Shown one piece after another: positions 13,240 through 24,356 of a stretch of 64,000 nt of DNA. The translations under genes and the position numbers were made by a program. Source of the DNA: Aselliscus stoliczkanus (lineage: Eukaryota > Chordata > Mammalia > Chiroptera > Hipposideridae); the NCBI GenBank assembly GCA_033961575.1, contig CM066730.1, positions 135,745,523 to 135,809,522 of the forward strand, in the 5' to 3' direction. The notes beneath the pieces were generated by a model that did not search any database, was not told the origin of the DNA, and saw nothing but the letters and a program-made list of their open reading frames with translations. Each line of letters opens with the position of its first letter. Position 1 is the stretch's first letter.

Positions 13240-14110
13240 AAACAGTTAGAAATGGGAAAATGGTTTCGGCACGAAGTTTATGAGGAGGAAGACTTGGAAA
13301 CAACATATGTCCCCACCAGTTCAGTAAATTATAGACTATTATACAGCCAATAAGAAAAGCTAGATGCTATGATCACTGTAAGAACAGGGAAAAATCTTAT
13401 AGCAGACCTTGGTAAGTTCAAAATAAAAGCAGGTTTAAAATTGATATACATTGTTCCTCTATTTAAAAACCAACAATAGAGCCGGCCGAGTGGCGCTTTG
13501 GTTAGGAACTGGCTTGGGATGCCAGCTCTGAGCAGCGGGGCCCAGGTTCGCATCCCACATATGAAGGCCAATCACACTGCCCTCTATAGTTCAGGTGGTG
13601 AACAACAGCTCCACCTGGTTGCCTCTATAGCTAAGATGGCCGGCGATGGTGTAGGCTGCAGCCCCTGCTGCAGTGGGCTGCCATAGGCTACAGTGAGTGG
13701 CCAGCAGCCAGTGTGAGTGGCTGGCAGCCAGCATGAGCTGCCAAGAGCCACGGTGAGCGGCCATCCAGAGGCTGGCGACCAAATGCTTCACCCGGGAAGA
13801 GCGCAATGATAATACCAACATGGGCCAGTGAAGCAATGTCCTCCACAACTAGACTGAAGAACAAAGGACAGCAACTTGTCTGTTCCCCTTCCCCGATTCC
13901 CCAACGCTGTTCCCCTCCCCCAATTCCCTAATAAAACTCTTTAAAAAACAACAACAACAACAACAAAACCAACAATAAATTTGCATAAAAGAAAAGTCTG
14001 GAGGGAGACATACCAAAATGCTAGCTTTCACTTACATCTGTGTAATGGAATAATGGAAGAGTTATTTTATTTTCTTTCCACTGTTTTTCAATTTAAAAAA
14101 AAAAGGAAAA
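13240..14110 (+). repeat. L1 3' region (old), split by a long SINE
   Basis: 'aacatatgtccccaccagtt', 'aaattatagactattataca' and 'atgatcactgtaagaacagg' resemble the L1 ORF2 tail and 3'UTR. After the SINE at 13479-13965 it resumes with 'ttgcataaaagaaaagtctg' and 'tgtaatggaataatggaaga'. Old and diverged; no reading frame survives. Confidence 0.5.
13479..13965 (+). repeat. Long SINE (type A-long)
   Basis: About 485 bp. A type A head with an extra 'tctgagcagcggggcc' segment, then 'acagctccacctgg', the repeated 'gagtggccagcagccagtg' body, 'aactagactgaagaacaaa', and 'cccccaattccctaataaaa' with a (CAA)n tail. The target word 'aaaaccaacaata' is on both sides (13466-13478 and 13966-13978), so the copy is complete. 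Confidence 0.92.
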
Positions 14111-14370
14111 TGTATTTAAAAACCAAGCAACACTTTTTTATTTCCCTTGATATGAATTTCCCAGGAGTTAGTGTTGTTTTTGTGGATGAGGGTCCATAAT
14201 AGCAGTCATCACGCCGTCATGCTGTCTGAATCCCCTCTTCCCCTGGGGTCTCTGGGTGCTTGGAATAGACTGCTATGCCCCATGCATGCCCCCTACTCCC
14301 TACTCCCCCTTCCTCTCTGGGATGGGAAACAAACAGGATAACATTTGTTTCTCCTCTTTCTCCCCTGTAG

Positions 14371-14475
<105 letters not shown>

Positions 14476-15227
14476 GGGCTGCGGAAGGACTGGCAGCCAG
14501 GAACAAAAGGCTTCTTCTCTGGACTCCTCCCTCGCCCTTGGAGAGGCCAGAGGGCCTCCCTCAAGAGAAGAAGCTATGTCAAATATGCACATACATTCCT
14601 GTTGTATAATTCTGCTCACTAGGATGCTTTGTAGTTTTGCCTTAGGCCTAGCCCCCAAACAATGCGGGCTGCAGAGCAGGGTGCTAAGTGCTGGGTTGCA
14701 CTGGTGTCATCTAAAATCCCACACACACATCTTCAGCCTGGAATTGCTTGTGACTCTACCCTTTGTAGCACCGCTTAGCGAGCAGGTGGGCAGGAACACA
14801 TTAGAAAAGCAATACTTTTTACATGGAATTTCAAAGTGCACCATCTTTTTGTTTCTTTAATCAATTATATAGGAATATGCCTCCTTGAATATGCATGTCT
14901 GAGAGGATGGGGGGAAATTTAAGCAGCCGTCCTGGCAATCATTCTCTAGGAGACCCTAAGAGAATCACTGCGCAGGCAGATGAAACTGAACAAACTCCAT
15001 TTGGAGCCTTTGTTCAGTTGGGGTTGACAGAGAAATCTTAAATTCAGACAAGGTAGGAAGAGCACACTGGCTTCAGTGCCAGGTATACAGTCTTGACCAT
15101 TTCCAAGTCATTGAGTGGCTCCGGTTTACTCCAGGGAAATTGGAATTCATCAGGAAATCAAGTCCAGTAAAGCACACCACATGTATTTAGGCAGAGTCCA
15201 GTTACGTAGGCTATTTTGAAAGTAGCA

Positions 15228-15233
15228 AATAAA
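15228..15233 (+). terminator. KANK4: Candidate KANK4 poly(A) signal, proximal
   Basis: AATAAA hexamer about 750 bp after the stop codon in repeat-free DNA. A GT-rich downstream element is not strong here. Confidence 0.3.
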
Positions 15234-16019
15234 TGGAGTGAGCGTCTTCCTGGAGATGGGTTATTGTCATCCAGAAGCCACATTTCTGCTATAGTCGTAT
15301 TATACGTGGCCTCATAATGATCCCAGCTCACTTCCCCTCATAACCTTTAGGAGCAAACTATGAGCCTCCTGCGTTTAAGGTTTCTGAAGCTGCAGACTTT
15401 AGCCCGAGATTGGGAGTCGACAGAGCAAGGCCCACCCTGGGCTAACATCTCTCTCCACTAGACAGTTCTTTTTTAAACTTCCGTAATCCCAGGGCCCACA
15501 TATGCATGGCTCATATTCAGTAACTCACACAGGGCTATCACAATTTTTTTTCTTTCTTAAAGTCTCTTATGCACAAAATCACCTTATATATATATAAAAA
15601 AAAAGACATCAAATACCGTGAGCCTCACATTGGAAGCACAAAATCTCGAGTTCTTATTTTGACTGAGAGGCCAATTTGCTTGGTGCCCCTTTAATCATGA
15701 AACCTCCTTGGGCCTCAGTTTCATTTGTTTTTAAGAATAGTTATTATCATACAACCTACCTCCTGGGGATGTTGTGTAAGGCACAGCTGATGGAAGTTGT
15801 GAAATCCACTTTTAATCCATAAAATGTAGTGTACAGAAGTTTGCCACTGGGATTCATAAGAGACGCTCAAAGTCCCAGAGAAGGACAGTGACACGTTACG
15901 GTGTTGCTCAGAGGTGGAGAGAATAGAGCAAATAATCGGCTGAAAATGCTCTAAATGGGTTTATTTTGACCTCAAAGCACATATGAAGAGCAAAACCCTA
16001 CATTAATAAGTGTCCCACC

Positions 16020-16175
16020 CCAGTGCTTCTCAAAGTTTGATGTGCAAACGTCACCTGGAGAAGGCGTAGGTCTGGGGGGTGGAGGGGGCCTGAGGTTCTG
16101 CATTTCTAACCAGTTCCCCCCGAGGGATGCCAGTGATGCTGGGCCACACCACACTTGGAGTAGCAAGACCCTGGC
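16020..16175 (+). mobile_element. MER5A-type hAT element
   Basis: 'cagtgcttctcaaagtttga', 'tcacctggagaaggcgtagg' and 'aggttctgcatttctaac' then 'ggccacaccacacttggag' follow the MER5A consensus. Ancient insertion within the proposed KANK4 3'UTR. Confidence 0.75.
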
Positions 16176-16191
16176 CTCTGACTGTTTGTAT

Positions 16192-16197
16192 ATTAAA
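16192..16197 (+). terminator. KANK4: Candidate KANK4 poly(A) signal, distal
   Basis: ATTAAA hexamer 1.7 kb after the stop, followed at 16215-16250 by a T-rich stretch belonging to a SINE insertion, which may have displaced the original downstream element. Confidence 0.35.
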
Positions 16198-16233
16198 ATG
16201 CTGCCTCTCAATCTTTTGTCTTAAAGTTTCTTT

Positions 16234-16383
16234 TTTTTTTTTTTTTTTTTAGCTGAGCCATCCTGCCACCTGTTGGCCACTCAGCGGCAGCTCAGCACGG
16301 GCCAGGAATTGAACCTGCCACCCTGTTGCTCAGAGCTCACACTCTTGAGTGAGCTCTTAACCAACTGAGCCACTCTGCTGGCC
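16234..16383 (-). repeat. SINE type B, reverse
   Basis: T tail, then 'agctgagccatcctgccacc', 'ttgaacctgccaccctgttg' and 'accaactgagccactctgct'. The word 'cttaaagtttcttt' flanks it on both sides (about 16220-16233 and 16384-16397), so it is a complete retroposed copy. Confidence 0.92.
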
Positions 16384-16570
16384 CTTAAAGTTTCTTTACA
16401 TTTCTCTGCTCTTAGTTTCTGGGAATGTGCAATGTGAGTCTTATTTGCTATCATGGTTCTGCAGACAGCAGTAGGGGGTCCGAGTCCAATGTGACAATTT
16501 AGAGTCTATTTCTGCATTTTACATTAAGGTGGCAACTTTAATTTGGTCACATTTAAAACACACGTGCATG

Positions 16571-17143
16571 GGGTCTGACAATTAAGTTTGTGAACTCACC
16601 CTAGGAAAAAATACTACACATCTCATTGCTGAATATCACTATGGTCACCTTTGAAGAACTCCCCTTAGGAAGCTATGCACAGATGCCAGTGCCTAGTCCA
16701 CCCTTCAAGCAATTTTGGAACTCTTTATCTGGAATGGTTATCAGAGGTGTTCATATTACCCTTGATGTCCTGAATGGCATCAAAATGTCTTTCTTTCCAT
16801 ATTTCTTTTATCTTCAAGTAAAGAAAAAAGTCATTGGGAGCCAGATCAGGTGAGTAGGGAGGGTGTTTCATTACAGTTATTTGTTTACTGACTAAAAACT
16901 CCCTCACAGATAGTGCTGGGTGAGCTGGTGCATTGTCGTGATGCAAGAGCCATGAATTGTTAGTGAAAAGTTCAGGTCGTCTAACTTTTTCACCAGCCTT
17001 TTCAGCACCTCCAAATAGTAAACTTGGTGAACTGTTTGTCCAGTTGGTACAAATTCATAAAATTCATAATGAATAATCCCTGTGATATCAAAAATGTTTA
17101 GCCACATCGTTGCAACACGTTTGCAAACTTAATTGTTATACCG
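16571..17143 (-). mobile_element. Mariner DNA transposon, internally deleted copy 2
   Basis: Left end 'ggtctgacaattaagtttgt', right end the complement with changes ('aaacttaattgttatacc'). On the minus strand it keeps the C-terminal transposase half: a piece with FVPTGQTVHQVYYLEVLKRL, then HHDNAPAHPALSVREFL, then YSPDLAPNDFFL. The spacing from the Asp in HDN to the Asp in ND is 34 residues, the DD34D signature of mariner. The first catalytic Asp region and DNA-binding domain are missing, and frames shift between pieces. Same length and retained segment as the copy at 3615. Confidence 0.93.
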
Positions 17144-17162
17144 TGTGTGTGTGTGTGTGTGT
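17143..17162. repeat. (GT)n microsatellite
   Basis: About ten GT units directly abutting the right end of the mariner at 16571-17143. Confidence 0.95.
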
Positions 17163-17777
17163 TTCATTTGTGTTCAGCTGTTAAAAACAGTTTATTTACC
17201 AGAGAAGACAAACTGGTTTTCCTAGCACCTGAAGCCATTGTGTCATTATCAAAAAGACTGTCCATCCTTTCTGAGATTTTTAGTAAGTTTTTTTTTAAAT
17301 CTTGAGTTGAACATGAACACGTGATCTCATCCCTTACAACCATCCTATTCCATTGGAATATCTGAGCCTGGAACATGGTGAGATGAAAAAGCACAGCCTG
17401 CCTCCTTGTCATTTTTCCTTGGCACTACAATACATTCAACAAATAGCTATTAAAAGCAGCCAGGTTCCTGACACTGTTTCCAGCACTGGCTTTGAGAAAG
17501 CAGCTTTGGCCTCCTCTACAAAAATAGTATCTAAGGTTACTGTGATCCCAAACCCGGGCTTTCCAGGACCTTAAGCCAAGGCTACACTGATTAACACATT
17601 TGTCAAGTGCACAGCCTCTACGCAACATATATCAGGCTTACTAAGGACAGGTATTAAGGCCTGGGGAGAGACTCACAGGTATTTTAGCTCCCCTCCTTGC
17701 CTTCATGGAGTGTACAATCTACTTTGGAAGACAGGACATATTGCCAACAGTAAGGAATTAGACCAGGCAACATAGTT
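17163..17777. other. Unassigned intergenic stretch
   Basis: No exon, RNA gene or clear repeat seen. The short open frames on both strands here lack any recognisable domain. Confidence 0.5.
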
Positions 17778-19110
17778 CATTCCACAAATATTTCTGGAGT
17801 GCTCACTGCGTGCAGGCACTGGCTTGCATGAGAGTTATCATAGCGACACAGTCCAGACTGTCATCTCACCATCTACTTGGGAAAACAGGATGGTGAGAAG
17901 GAAGCCCAGAATGCTACAAGGCACCAGAGCTAATCTTAGGAAGTCAAGGGAGGCTGCCTGGAAGAAAGGGTATCTGAACTGAAAACTTAAAGGTTAGTAG
18001 GTGTCAGCCAGAAAAGCAAGAGGAGTAAGAAGTGAGGCAAAGTGAGAGTGTGCCAGGCAGAGAGACCAGTACTGCCAAGGCTGACAGATGGGAGAGCAGG
18101 TATTTGGGGGTCTTCATTCAGTTCAATAGGACTATCATATAGAGTTTGAGCGAGATGCTTGAGATCAAAGAGTAGATTGGAAGAGATAAGACTGAAAACT
18201 TGGAGACCAAATCATGAAATGCCCTAAAGTGATGTTCTAAAGGCAATGGAAAGCTATAGAAAACCAGATTTATGATTGAAAAATTCATTTACCTAACCCT
18301 CATTTAACAGAGGTTTATCAGGTACCCACACCCTTCTAGTCACTGTTTGGGGACTTATGGGCAAGGTAGACACAGAACTTCCAGTTTAGCAGTGAAGGAA
18401 GACAAGTCATCAGGGAACAGCATGATGCATATCATGGCTAGGAAAGGACAAGGTGCCATGGGGATACATAGATGGGACCCTCAGCCTAGTCTGAAGGTGG
18501 AGAGGGAGCCCACAAGGACTTCCTGAGGAATATTTAAGCTATCTGAAGGATGAGCAGGCATTAGCCAGGCTAAGAGGAGCAGAGGAAGAAGCATGCATAA
18601 AGCCGCTAGACAAGACAGAACACTGATTTTGGCATTAAAAGAACTTCAGAGTTCTGAAGTAGAAAAAAGAGAAATATTGCAAGATGAGGCCAGAATGAAA
18701 GACACCGTAACAAGTTTGGACTTGACGGAAATGGGACACAGGAAGCAATGCTCAGATTTACATTTTGGAAAGAGTCTTCTATTGGGGGGGGGCATGGTGA
18801 CATTTATTCAACAAGCATTTGTGGACTATCTATTCTGGGCCCTGGACTCTAGAGTTCATGGTTAGATGGAGGAGACAAATGTTGGATGACAATATGAACA
18901 CGATGAGTAATGGAGGGCTGAAGAGTGCTGTGGAAACTCACTCGGCCAGAGGGGGTCAGGGAAGCCTCACAGAGGAGGTGGCTTTTGAGCTAAGCCATAA
19001 GGAGGTGTAGGAGTTTGCCAGGGCATTCTAGATAGGACAGCGTGTCTAAAGACGTGGAGTGTGAAAGGACATGGAATGTCTGGGTAATAAGAGTATTTCA
19101 GAATGACTTC
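17778..19110 (+). repeat. Cluster of L2-like 3' fragments
   Basis: Three similar starts occur: 'ttcattccacaaatatttct' with 'gtgcaggcactggct' (17778), 'cctcatttaacagaggttta' (18298), and 'atttattcaacaagcatttg' (18802). Each is followed by 'gggaggctgcctggaag'- or 'ggcttttgagctaagcc'-type words typical of L2 3' regions. Probably a mosaic of diverged L2 copies, forward. Confidence 0.55.
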
Positions 19111-19950
19111 AGTTTAGGTTGCATGAGGGGTGGGGGGGATGACTGGAGCAGATTTAAGAGGAAGCTCAGTAGACACATCTCACGTGTAGGCTGAGATTAG
19201 GAATTCGGACATAAGCCTATAATTTGAGGGGGAATCAGAGAACCCTTTGAGAACCTGAAGGTCTCTTCAGAAAAATGCACATAGATCTGCAAAATCTGCA
19301 TGTCATTTCAGGAATTCAGAAATCTGTAGTTAAAATCACTACTATGGACAGTGAGGAGCCATTGAAGAATTTCTAAACAATGGAGTCAGATGATCAGATT
19401 TGCACTTTAGAATGGTCGCAGAGGTAGGCTGGAGACAGACTGGAGGCAAGGGGAGCAATTAGGAGGTTCTCTTGTGATACTGGGTATAAAGCAGTGAAGC
19501 CCCTGCCCATGACATCATCAGTGGGGAAAAGAAGAGCCTTATGGGAAAGGTAACAGGAATGGGGATGTGCCAGCTTGTAATGACAAACTAGATGGTAGAG
19601 AGGAGTCAAAATGAGTGACAGGAAAATGGCGATGCTACTGTCCTCAATATCTATTCTTCCCTTTCTCCTTAGTAATAGAATCTCCAAATTTTAGCTGGAC
19701 ACATGGCCACCCAGAATAGCGACTCCATCTTCCAGCCACGCTTGCAGTTTGACATGGCCACGTAACTAAGTCCTGACTAATGAGATAGGAGCGAAGGAAA
19801 GTGTGCAAACTCTGGCTCCTGCATTCAAAGGAAAGAGAAATGCATTTCTCCCTCCCCACTGGCCAGAATGTGGTAATAATCTCTCTTGATCCATGAAGTT
19901 GCAGCCAATAACTGAGGGACCATACAACAGCAAGTCAGAAAGAGCTTAGG
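19111..19950. other. Unassigned intergenic stretch
   Basis: Purine-rich in parts. No gene model supported; may be more diverged L2 (for example 'ggcaaggggagcaattagga'). Confidence 0.4.
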
Positions 19951-20107
19951 GGGCTACCAGTTAGCTCTATTGGTTAGAGCACGTAACACCAAGGTTGCTG
20001 GTTCGATCCCCACATGGGCCACTGAGATGCACCCTCCACTAGATTGAAACAACTACTTGACTTGGAGCTGATGAGTCATGAAAAAACACACTGTTCCTCA
20101 ATGAATG

Positions 20108-20109
<2 letters not shown>
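19951..20109 (+). repeat. SINE type C (tRNA-Ile-like)
   Basis: The head 'ccagttagctctattggtta', then 'gagcacgtaacaccaaggtt' and 'ggttcgatccccacatgggc', resembles tRNA-Ile with A and B boxes intact. The body has 'caccctccactagattgaaa' and 'acttgacttggagctgatga'. Copies also at 54057 and 61930. Its 3' tail grew into the (GA)n tract that follows. Confidence 0.88.

Positions 20110-20164
<55 letters not shown>
20110..20164. repeat. (GA)n microsatellite at a SINE tail
   Basis: About 27 GA units directly after 'aatgaatgaat' at the 3' end of the type C SINE. Confidence 0.97.
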
Positions 20165-20169
<5 letters not shown>

Positions 20170-21490
20170 AAAAAGGAAGAGGGAGTTTAGGCCCCAACAC
20201 CATAAACCCAAGCAGTGCTCTGGACTGCTTATTTCCCATTTGACATGTAATCAGGAAATAATCTTCTAATCTGTTCAAACCATTGTACTTTGGATTTCTG
20301 TGGCTGTAGGAGTTGGACCAATGCCCTCAGCATCCCACGGCAGTCTCGAGGGTCTAATGCTATGGTTAGTGAATTTGAGGGAGGAAAAGCTTGGGAAGGC
20401 TTTCAGAAGGGGCAGCTTTTCATAATCCCTCATAGTATAAGTCCTTGTTCCATGCCCACAGTGGAGTTACCCGGCCCACAGTGCGGAACACAGGCTCCGC
20501 AGCACAGGCAGCCAGTCCTTCAGCAAGACAGTGTCTATGAGCTGGCCTGGTTTGGAAACAGGCCTTTTAAACCATTTGAATTAGCTGAGAGATTTGAATG
20601 AGGAACCATGCAGAGTTTCAGGCAGTAGCAGTGGGTTATGAGAAGTCATGAGGGGGAGTGAGTGAGGCATGGAAAGAGAGGAAGAATTTGCATACGTAGA
20701 GGTGAAGACAGGTTGATAACATCAGCAAAGAGCAGCTGTGAGTAGAGAAATGATGGGGGAAAAAAGAGAGAAAAAGAAGCCTATGAATAGATACCTGTGG
20801 ACTACCTGCCAGGCCCTCCTTTCCCAGGAACCTCCCCCTTTGCAGCCCCCTCCACCGTCTGCATGACCACAGCAGGAGCTGCCGCGTTCCCACAAGAAAA
20901 CTTGGTCCCTGGCCATTGAACGATAGACACTGTACATTACCTGGGCCAAGCAGGCCCTCTCCAAGGCATTCTGGAGCTGGGATTTAGAAGGAGAGAGATG
21001 CAGTCTCCTTCTGAGTGTCTGGGTTAAAACATGGAGATCTCAGAAGCCACTAGTGGCGAGTTCAGCTTTATAAACCGAGGAGCAAAAGCAACTCTTCAGC
21101 CAAGGAGACTGAAGCATACTTCCTGGAATCACCAAAACAATTCTTATGCCTTCCCTAAGGCCCAGTGGATACCCACCCTTCAATTCCATCACTGCCCTGC
21201 TTGTTTTCTTTCCCCCTTCTCCTCTCTGGGTTGCATAGCTTGGTGGGGGGCCACCATGGACTTGGGGTCTAGAGTAGGCTACCTCAGGAGTGGAATCCTA
21301 ACTGGACCATTTGGCCACCGAGGCTCTTAAACTGGGGGATAATAGTTGCTCTCCTTTGTTCTTGTAAGCAATTAATCAGGTTAGGTATCCACGGTAGTGC
21401 TTGGCCTGGATAACAGAGTTTAGGATAAAGTGGAGTGCTTCCCCTTTCCTCTGGCTATTTGATCTTTGTTCCTAAACCTGGCCCCATAAA
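20165..21490. other. Unassigned intergenic stretch
   Basis: Mixed unique-looking sequence. No exon with conserved protein words, tRNA or named repeat found. Confidence 0.4.
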
Positions 21491-21499
21491 AATAGCTGC

Positions 21500-21710
21500 T
21501 TGCCTTCACTGAGTACTTGGAACTCACTACCCAGCCATCAGTCTAGTTAAGGATGTGGTATGAAATCATTTACTCCTCACAATCACCCAGTGACATAGAT
21601 ATTAATATTATCCCTGTTGCACATATGAAGACACTAAAGCACAGAGAGGTTAAGTAACTCATCCAAGGCCACACAGATAGTAAACAGCCAATCTGGGATT
21701 TCTAGTCAGA
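21500..21710 (+). repeat. MIR SINE fragment
   Basis: 'gcttgccttcactgagtact', 'cacaatcacccagtgacata' and 'actaaagcacagagaggtta' then 'agtaactcatccaaggccac' follow the MIR core and 3' end. Confidence 0.8.
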
Positions 21711-22374
21711 TCTGGCTCTTGGACTGCACTCCACTGCCAGCTGTCCATCCAGAGCTCTGGCTTCCTAGCCAGTGAGGGTGACCCAGCAGCAGGGGGTGGA
21801 AACTGCTGAGGGAACAAAGCTGCTCCAGAGACTCAGCATTAAGTCCGTGGCTGACCTGTAGGTCCAGCTGGGTGGCCCTAGGACAGAGGAGACACACAAG
21901 CAGAGTGTTTGGAGCTGGAACAGCTGGAGGGTCAGGAACCCCCTGTGCTCAGTATTCCTGGGGAAGAAAGCAGCAGTCTGTCCAGGGTACAGATGGTCTG
22001 AACCCACATTGCCTCAACTGCAGCCTACCCTGCTTCCATGCTCAGCGAGGGCCTGGAAACAGCTCCTGGGTCTTTGCTCTGAAGCCCATGGGGCCATTCT
22101 GTTGTTGACTAGAGTGGGGGCGGGGGGGCAGACATTCTTCAATCCTCACATTGCCTTCGAAATGAGGAAATTTCCACTCTTCTTCCCAGAAGGAAAAACT
22201 AGGGAAGAAACTGTCCTTAGACCCCGCTACTCTCCCACTCTCCCCATGATCAGATCCAGAACAGGAATGGAGCAAAGCTCAGGCCGTTTCCCTGTTCTGC
22301 CTGCCCACAGAAAGGACACCGCTGGTCTGTGCTCCTTGTCTCAGCAGGACAGGCGCAGCCCTGAGGGGGACTTG

Positions 22375-23166
22375 AGATTCTGACACCAATTCCAACGTGT
22401 GTGGCACGAGGGTGATTTTCCACATCCAAGCAGTTCTCCAACACCAGCTGCGTGTCTGACCATTCAACAGTTCTGACACGATCTACCAGGAGATAGCATC
22501 AGATCCCACAGAATAAGGGTTCAATCCTATAAGGCTGTTCCCCTGCCAGCCCCTTCAGATACCAATTGCAAGTCCGGGTTTTCACCTGTGTTTCTGACTG
22601 ACTGGCTACAGATTGGATGCCCTCCTGGGATTTGATTAATTTGCTAGAGTGGCTCACAGAACTCAGGGAAACATTTTACTTACTAGATGACCAGTTTATT
22701 ATAAAAGGATATAACTCAGGAAGAGCCAGACAGAAGAGATACACCACGTAAGGTATGGGGAAAGTGTGTAGATCTTCCATGCCCTCTTGGAGCCTCCCAC
22801 TCTCCACATCTCCACATGTTCACCAACCCAGAAGCTCTCCAAACCCTCTAATTTGGGGTTTTTATGGAGGTGTCATTACATAGGCATGATTAATTAAATC
22901 ATTGTCCAATAATAATTGAACTCAATCTCCAGCCCCTCTCTTGTCCCCAGAGGTGGGGATGGACTGAAAGTTCCAGCCATCTAATCACATAATTGGCTCC
23001 ACTGGCAACCAGCAACCCCATCCTTAGGCACTTTTCAATATTTGCCTCATTAACATCACAAAAGACACCTTTCTCCTTTTTCATCACTTAGGAAATTCCA
23101 AGGATTTTAAGAGAGCTATGTCACAGAGACCCACTACGTTTCTTATTATAACTCACAATATCACAG
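22375..23166. repeat. Probable ERV1-type LTR remnant
   Basis: A continuous block with 'gacaccaattccaacgtgtg', 'gatctaccaggagatagcat', 'gaactcaatctccagcccct', 'gaaattccaaggattttaag' and 'actcacaatatcaca' at its end. I recognise this as an LTR-class repeat of old endogenous retroviruses, from its order of conserved words, but cannot name the subfamily or fix TG/CA ends. Non-coding. Confidence 0.5.
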
Positions 23167-23999
23167 GGACACTGCAGGGGGCACTGCAACTTTGCCAGTG
23201 ATCAGAGTAAAAGTGTGATTCTGAGTACGTGTTAGGATAGTCCCATTCTTGTTTTGAGCTTTCATCAGTAATAAAGTTGACATCTCTGGTATCTTATCTT
23301 CCAGTTGTTTACCAGCTTGAAAAATGAGAAAAGTGATGTTATTTATTGCCCCCCAACTTCTCTTTCCCCTAAGCCCTCCCCACTCCTGGTCAGTACACTG
23401 GTTTTATGGGTGAGACCACCTGGTCCAGCTAGGAGTAATAGGTGGGAAATAAGTAATAAGGTGCGGGGCATAGAAGACGAAGAAATCTTGTCTGAAGGGG
23501 GCACTGCCAGACCGCAGAATATCTGAGCCTGCAGTTCAGTTGATACTTGTTCCATTGTCAAAGTCACTTCCATTGCATGAAGACACTATCTCATTGTATT
23601 GTAGTTAAAGTTACTTTCGGGCGGTTGTGTTTCGTGGAGCTGTGTTTCCAGAGTGGCCATTCACAGATCACACAATGGTGCCTCCTGGCCTGGTCCAACA
23701 GGGTGCCCTCGTATGAGACAGGACAGGGCCTTACTTGGGGGGAAATAGGGCATCCAAACCTCATGGCTCAGAGGTCTGGTCAGGCAAGCAGGTGGACTGA
23801 GATGCAGGTTAAGTAAGACAGTACAGTGTTTGCCCATCAGGAGTTCATCTAGGAACCAGGGGGAAGGAGTCAGTGTTTCAAGGTGGGGCCCAGCCTAGGG
23901 AGCAAAGGAGTGACAATTCAGGATGGCAACAGTTATAGATCCACCTGAGTGTCAGCCCCAATCAGACATGATCTGGGCTTTAAAGCTCTTATAGCCCCA

Positions 24000-24356
24000 C
24001 AGGGAACACATGAGAACCAAGGGATCATCAGTTCAGCCAGCACCTCTCTCCCAGTTCCTGGTGGCCCCAGGCATTCCTTGGCTTATGGCAGCATAACTTT
24101 ATGGGGCCATCTTTTCCCTGTATGTCTTCATATTGTTTTCTTTCTGTGCATATCTGTCTCTGTGCCCCAATTTCACCTTCTTATAATGCCAGTCATATTG
24201 GTTTAGGGCCCATCCTAATGAACTTGTTCTAGCTGGATTACTTCTGTAAAGACCTTATTTCCAAATAGAGTCACATTCTGGGGTACTGAGGGTTAGGACT
24301 TCAACATATCTGTGGGTTTTTTTTTTTTTGGAAGGGGATACAATTCAAACCATAAA
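24000..24356 (-). repeat. MLT1-type MaLR LTR, reverse
   Basis: 'cagttcctggtggccccagg', 'ggcattccttggcttatggc', 'cttataatgccagtcatatt', 'ccttatttccaaatagagtc' and 'tgagggttaggacttcaaca' are the reverse complement of MLT1 LTR words in order, ending 'caaaccataaaaca'. A poly-T run sits at 24310-24322. Confidence 0.65.

Larger units (their letters stand above)
14476..16215 (+). other. KANK4: KANK4 3'UTR (proposed)
   Basis: No exon or clear repeat interrupts the first 1.2 kb after the stop. AATAAA occurs at 15228-15233 and ATTAAA at 16192-16197. A length near 1.7 kb would suit the second signal. The right half contains a MIR-like patch (about 15655-15790, reverse) and a MER5A (about 16020-16175). 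The end is inferred. Confidence 0.5.

Noticed and set aside
19951..20025. tRNA-Ile gene candidate (also 54057 and 61930)
   Set aside because: Boxes A and B are present, but the acceptor ends do not pair and each is followed by the same SINE body and tail, so these are SINE heads.
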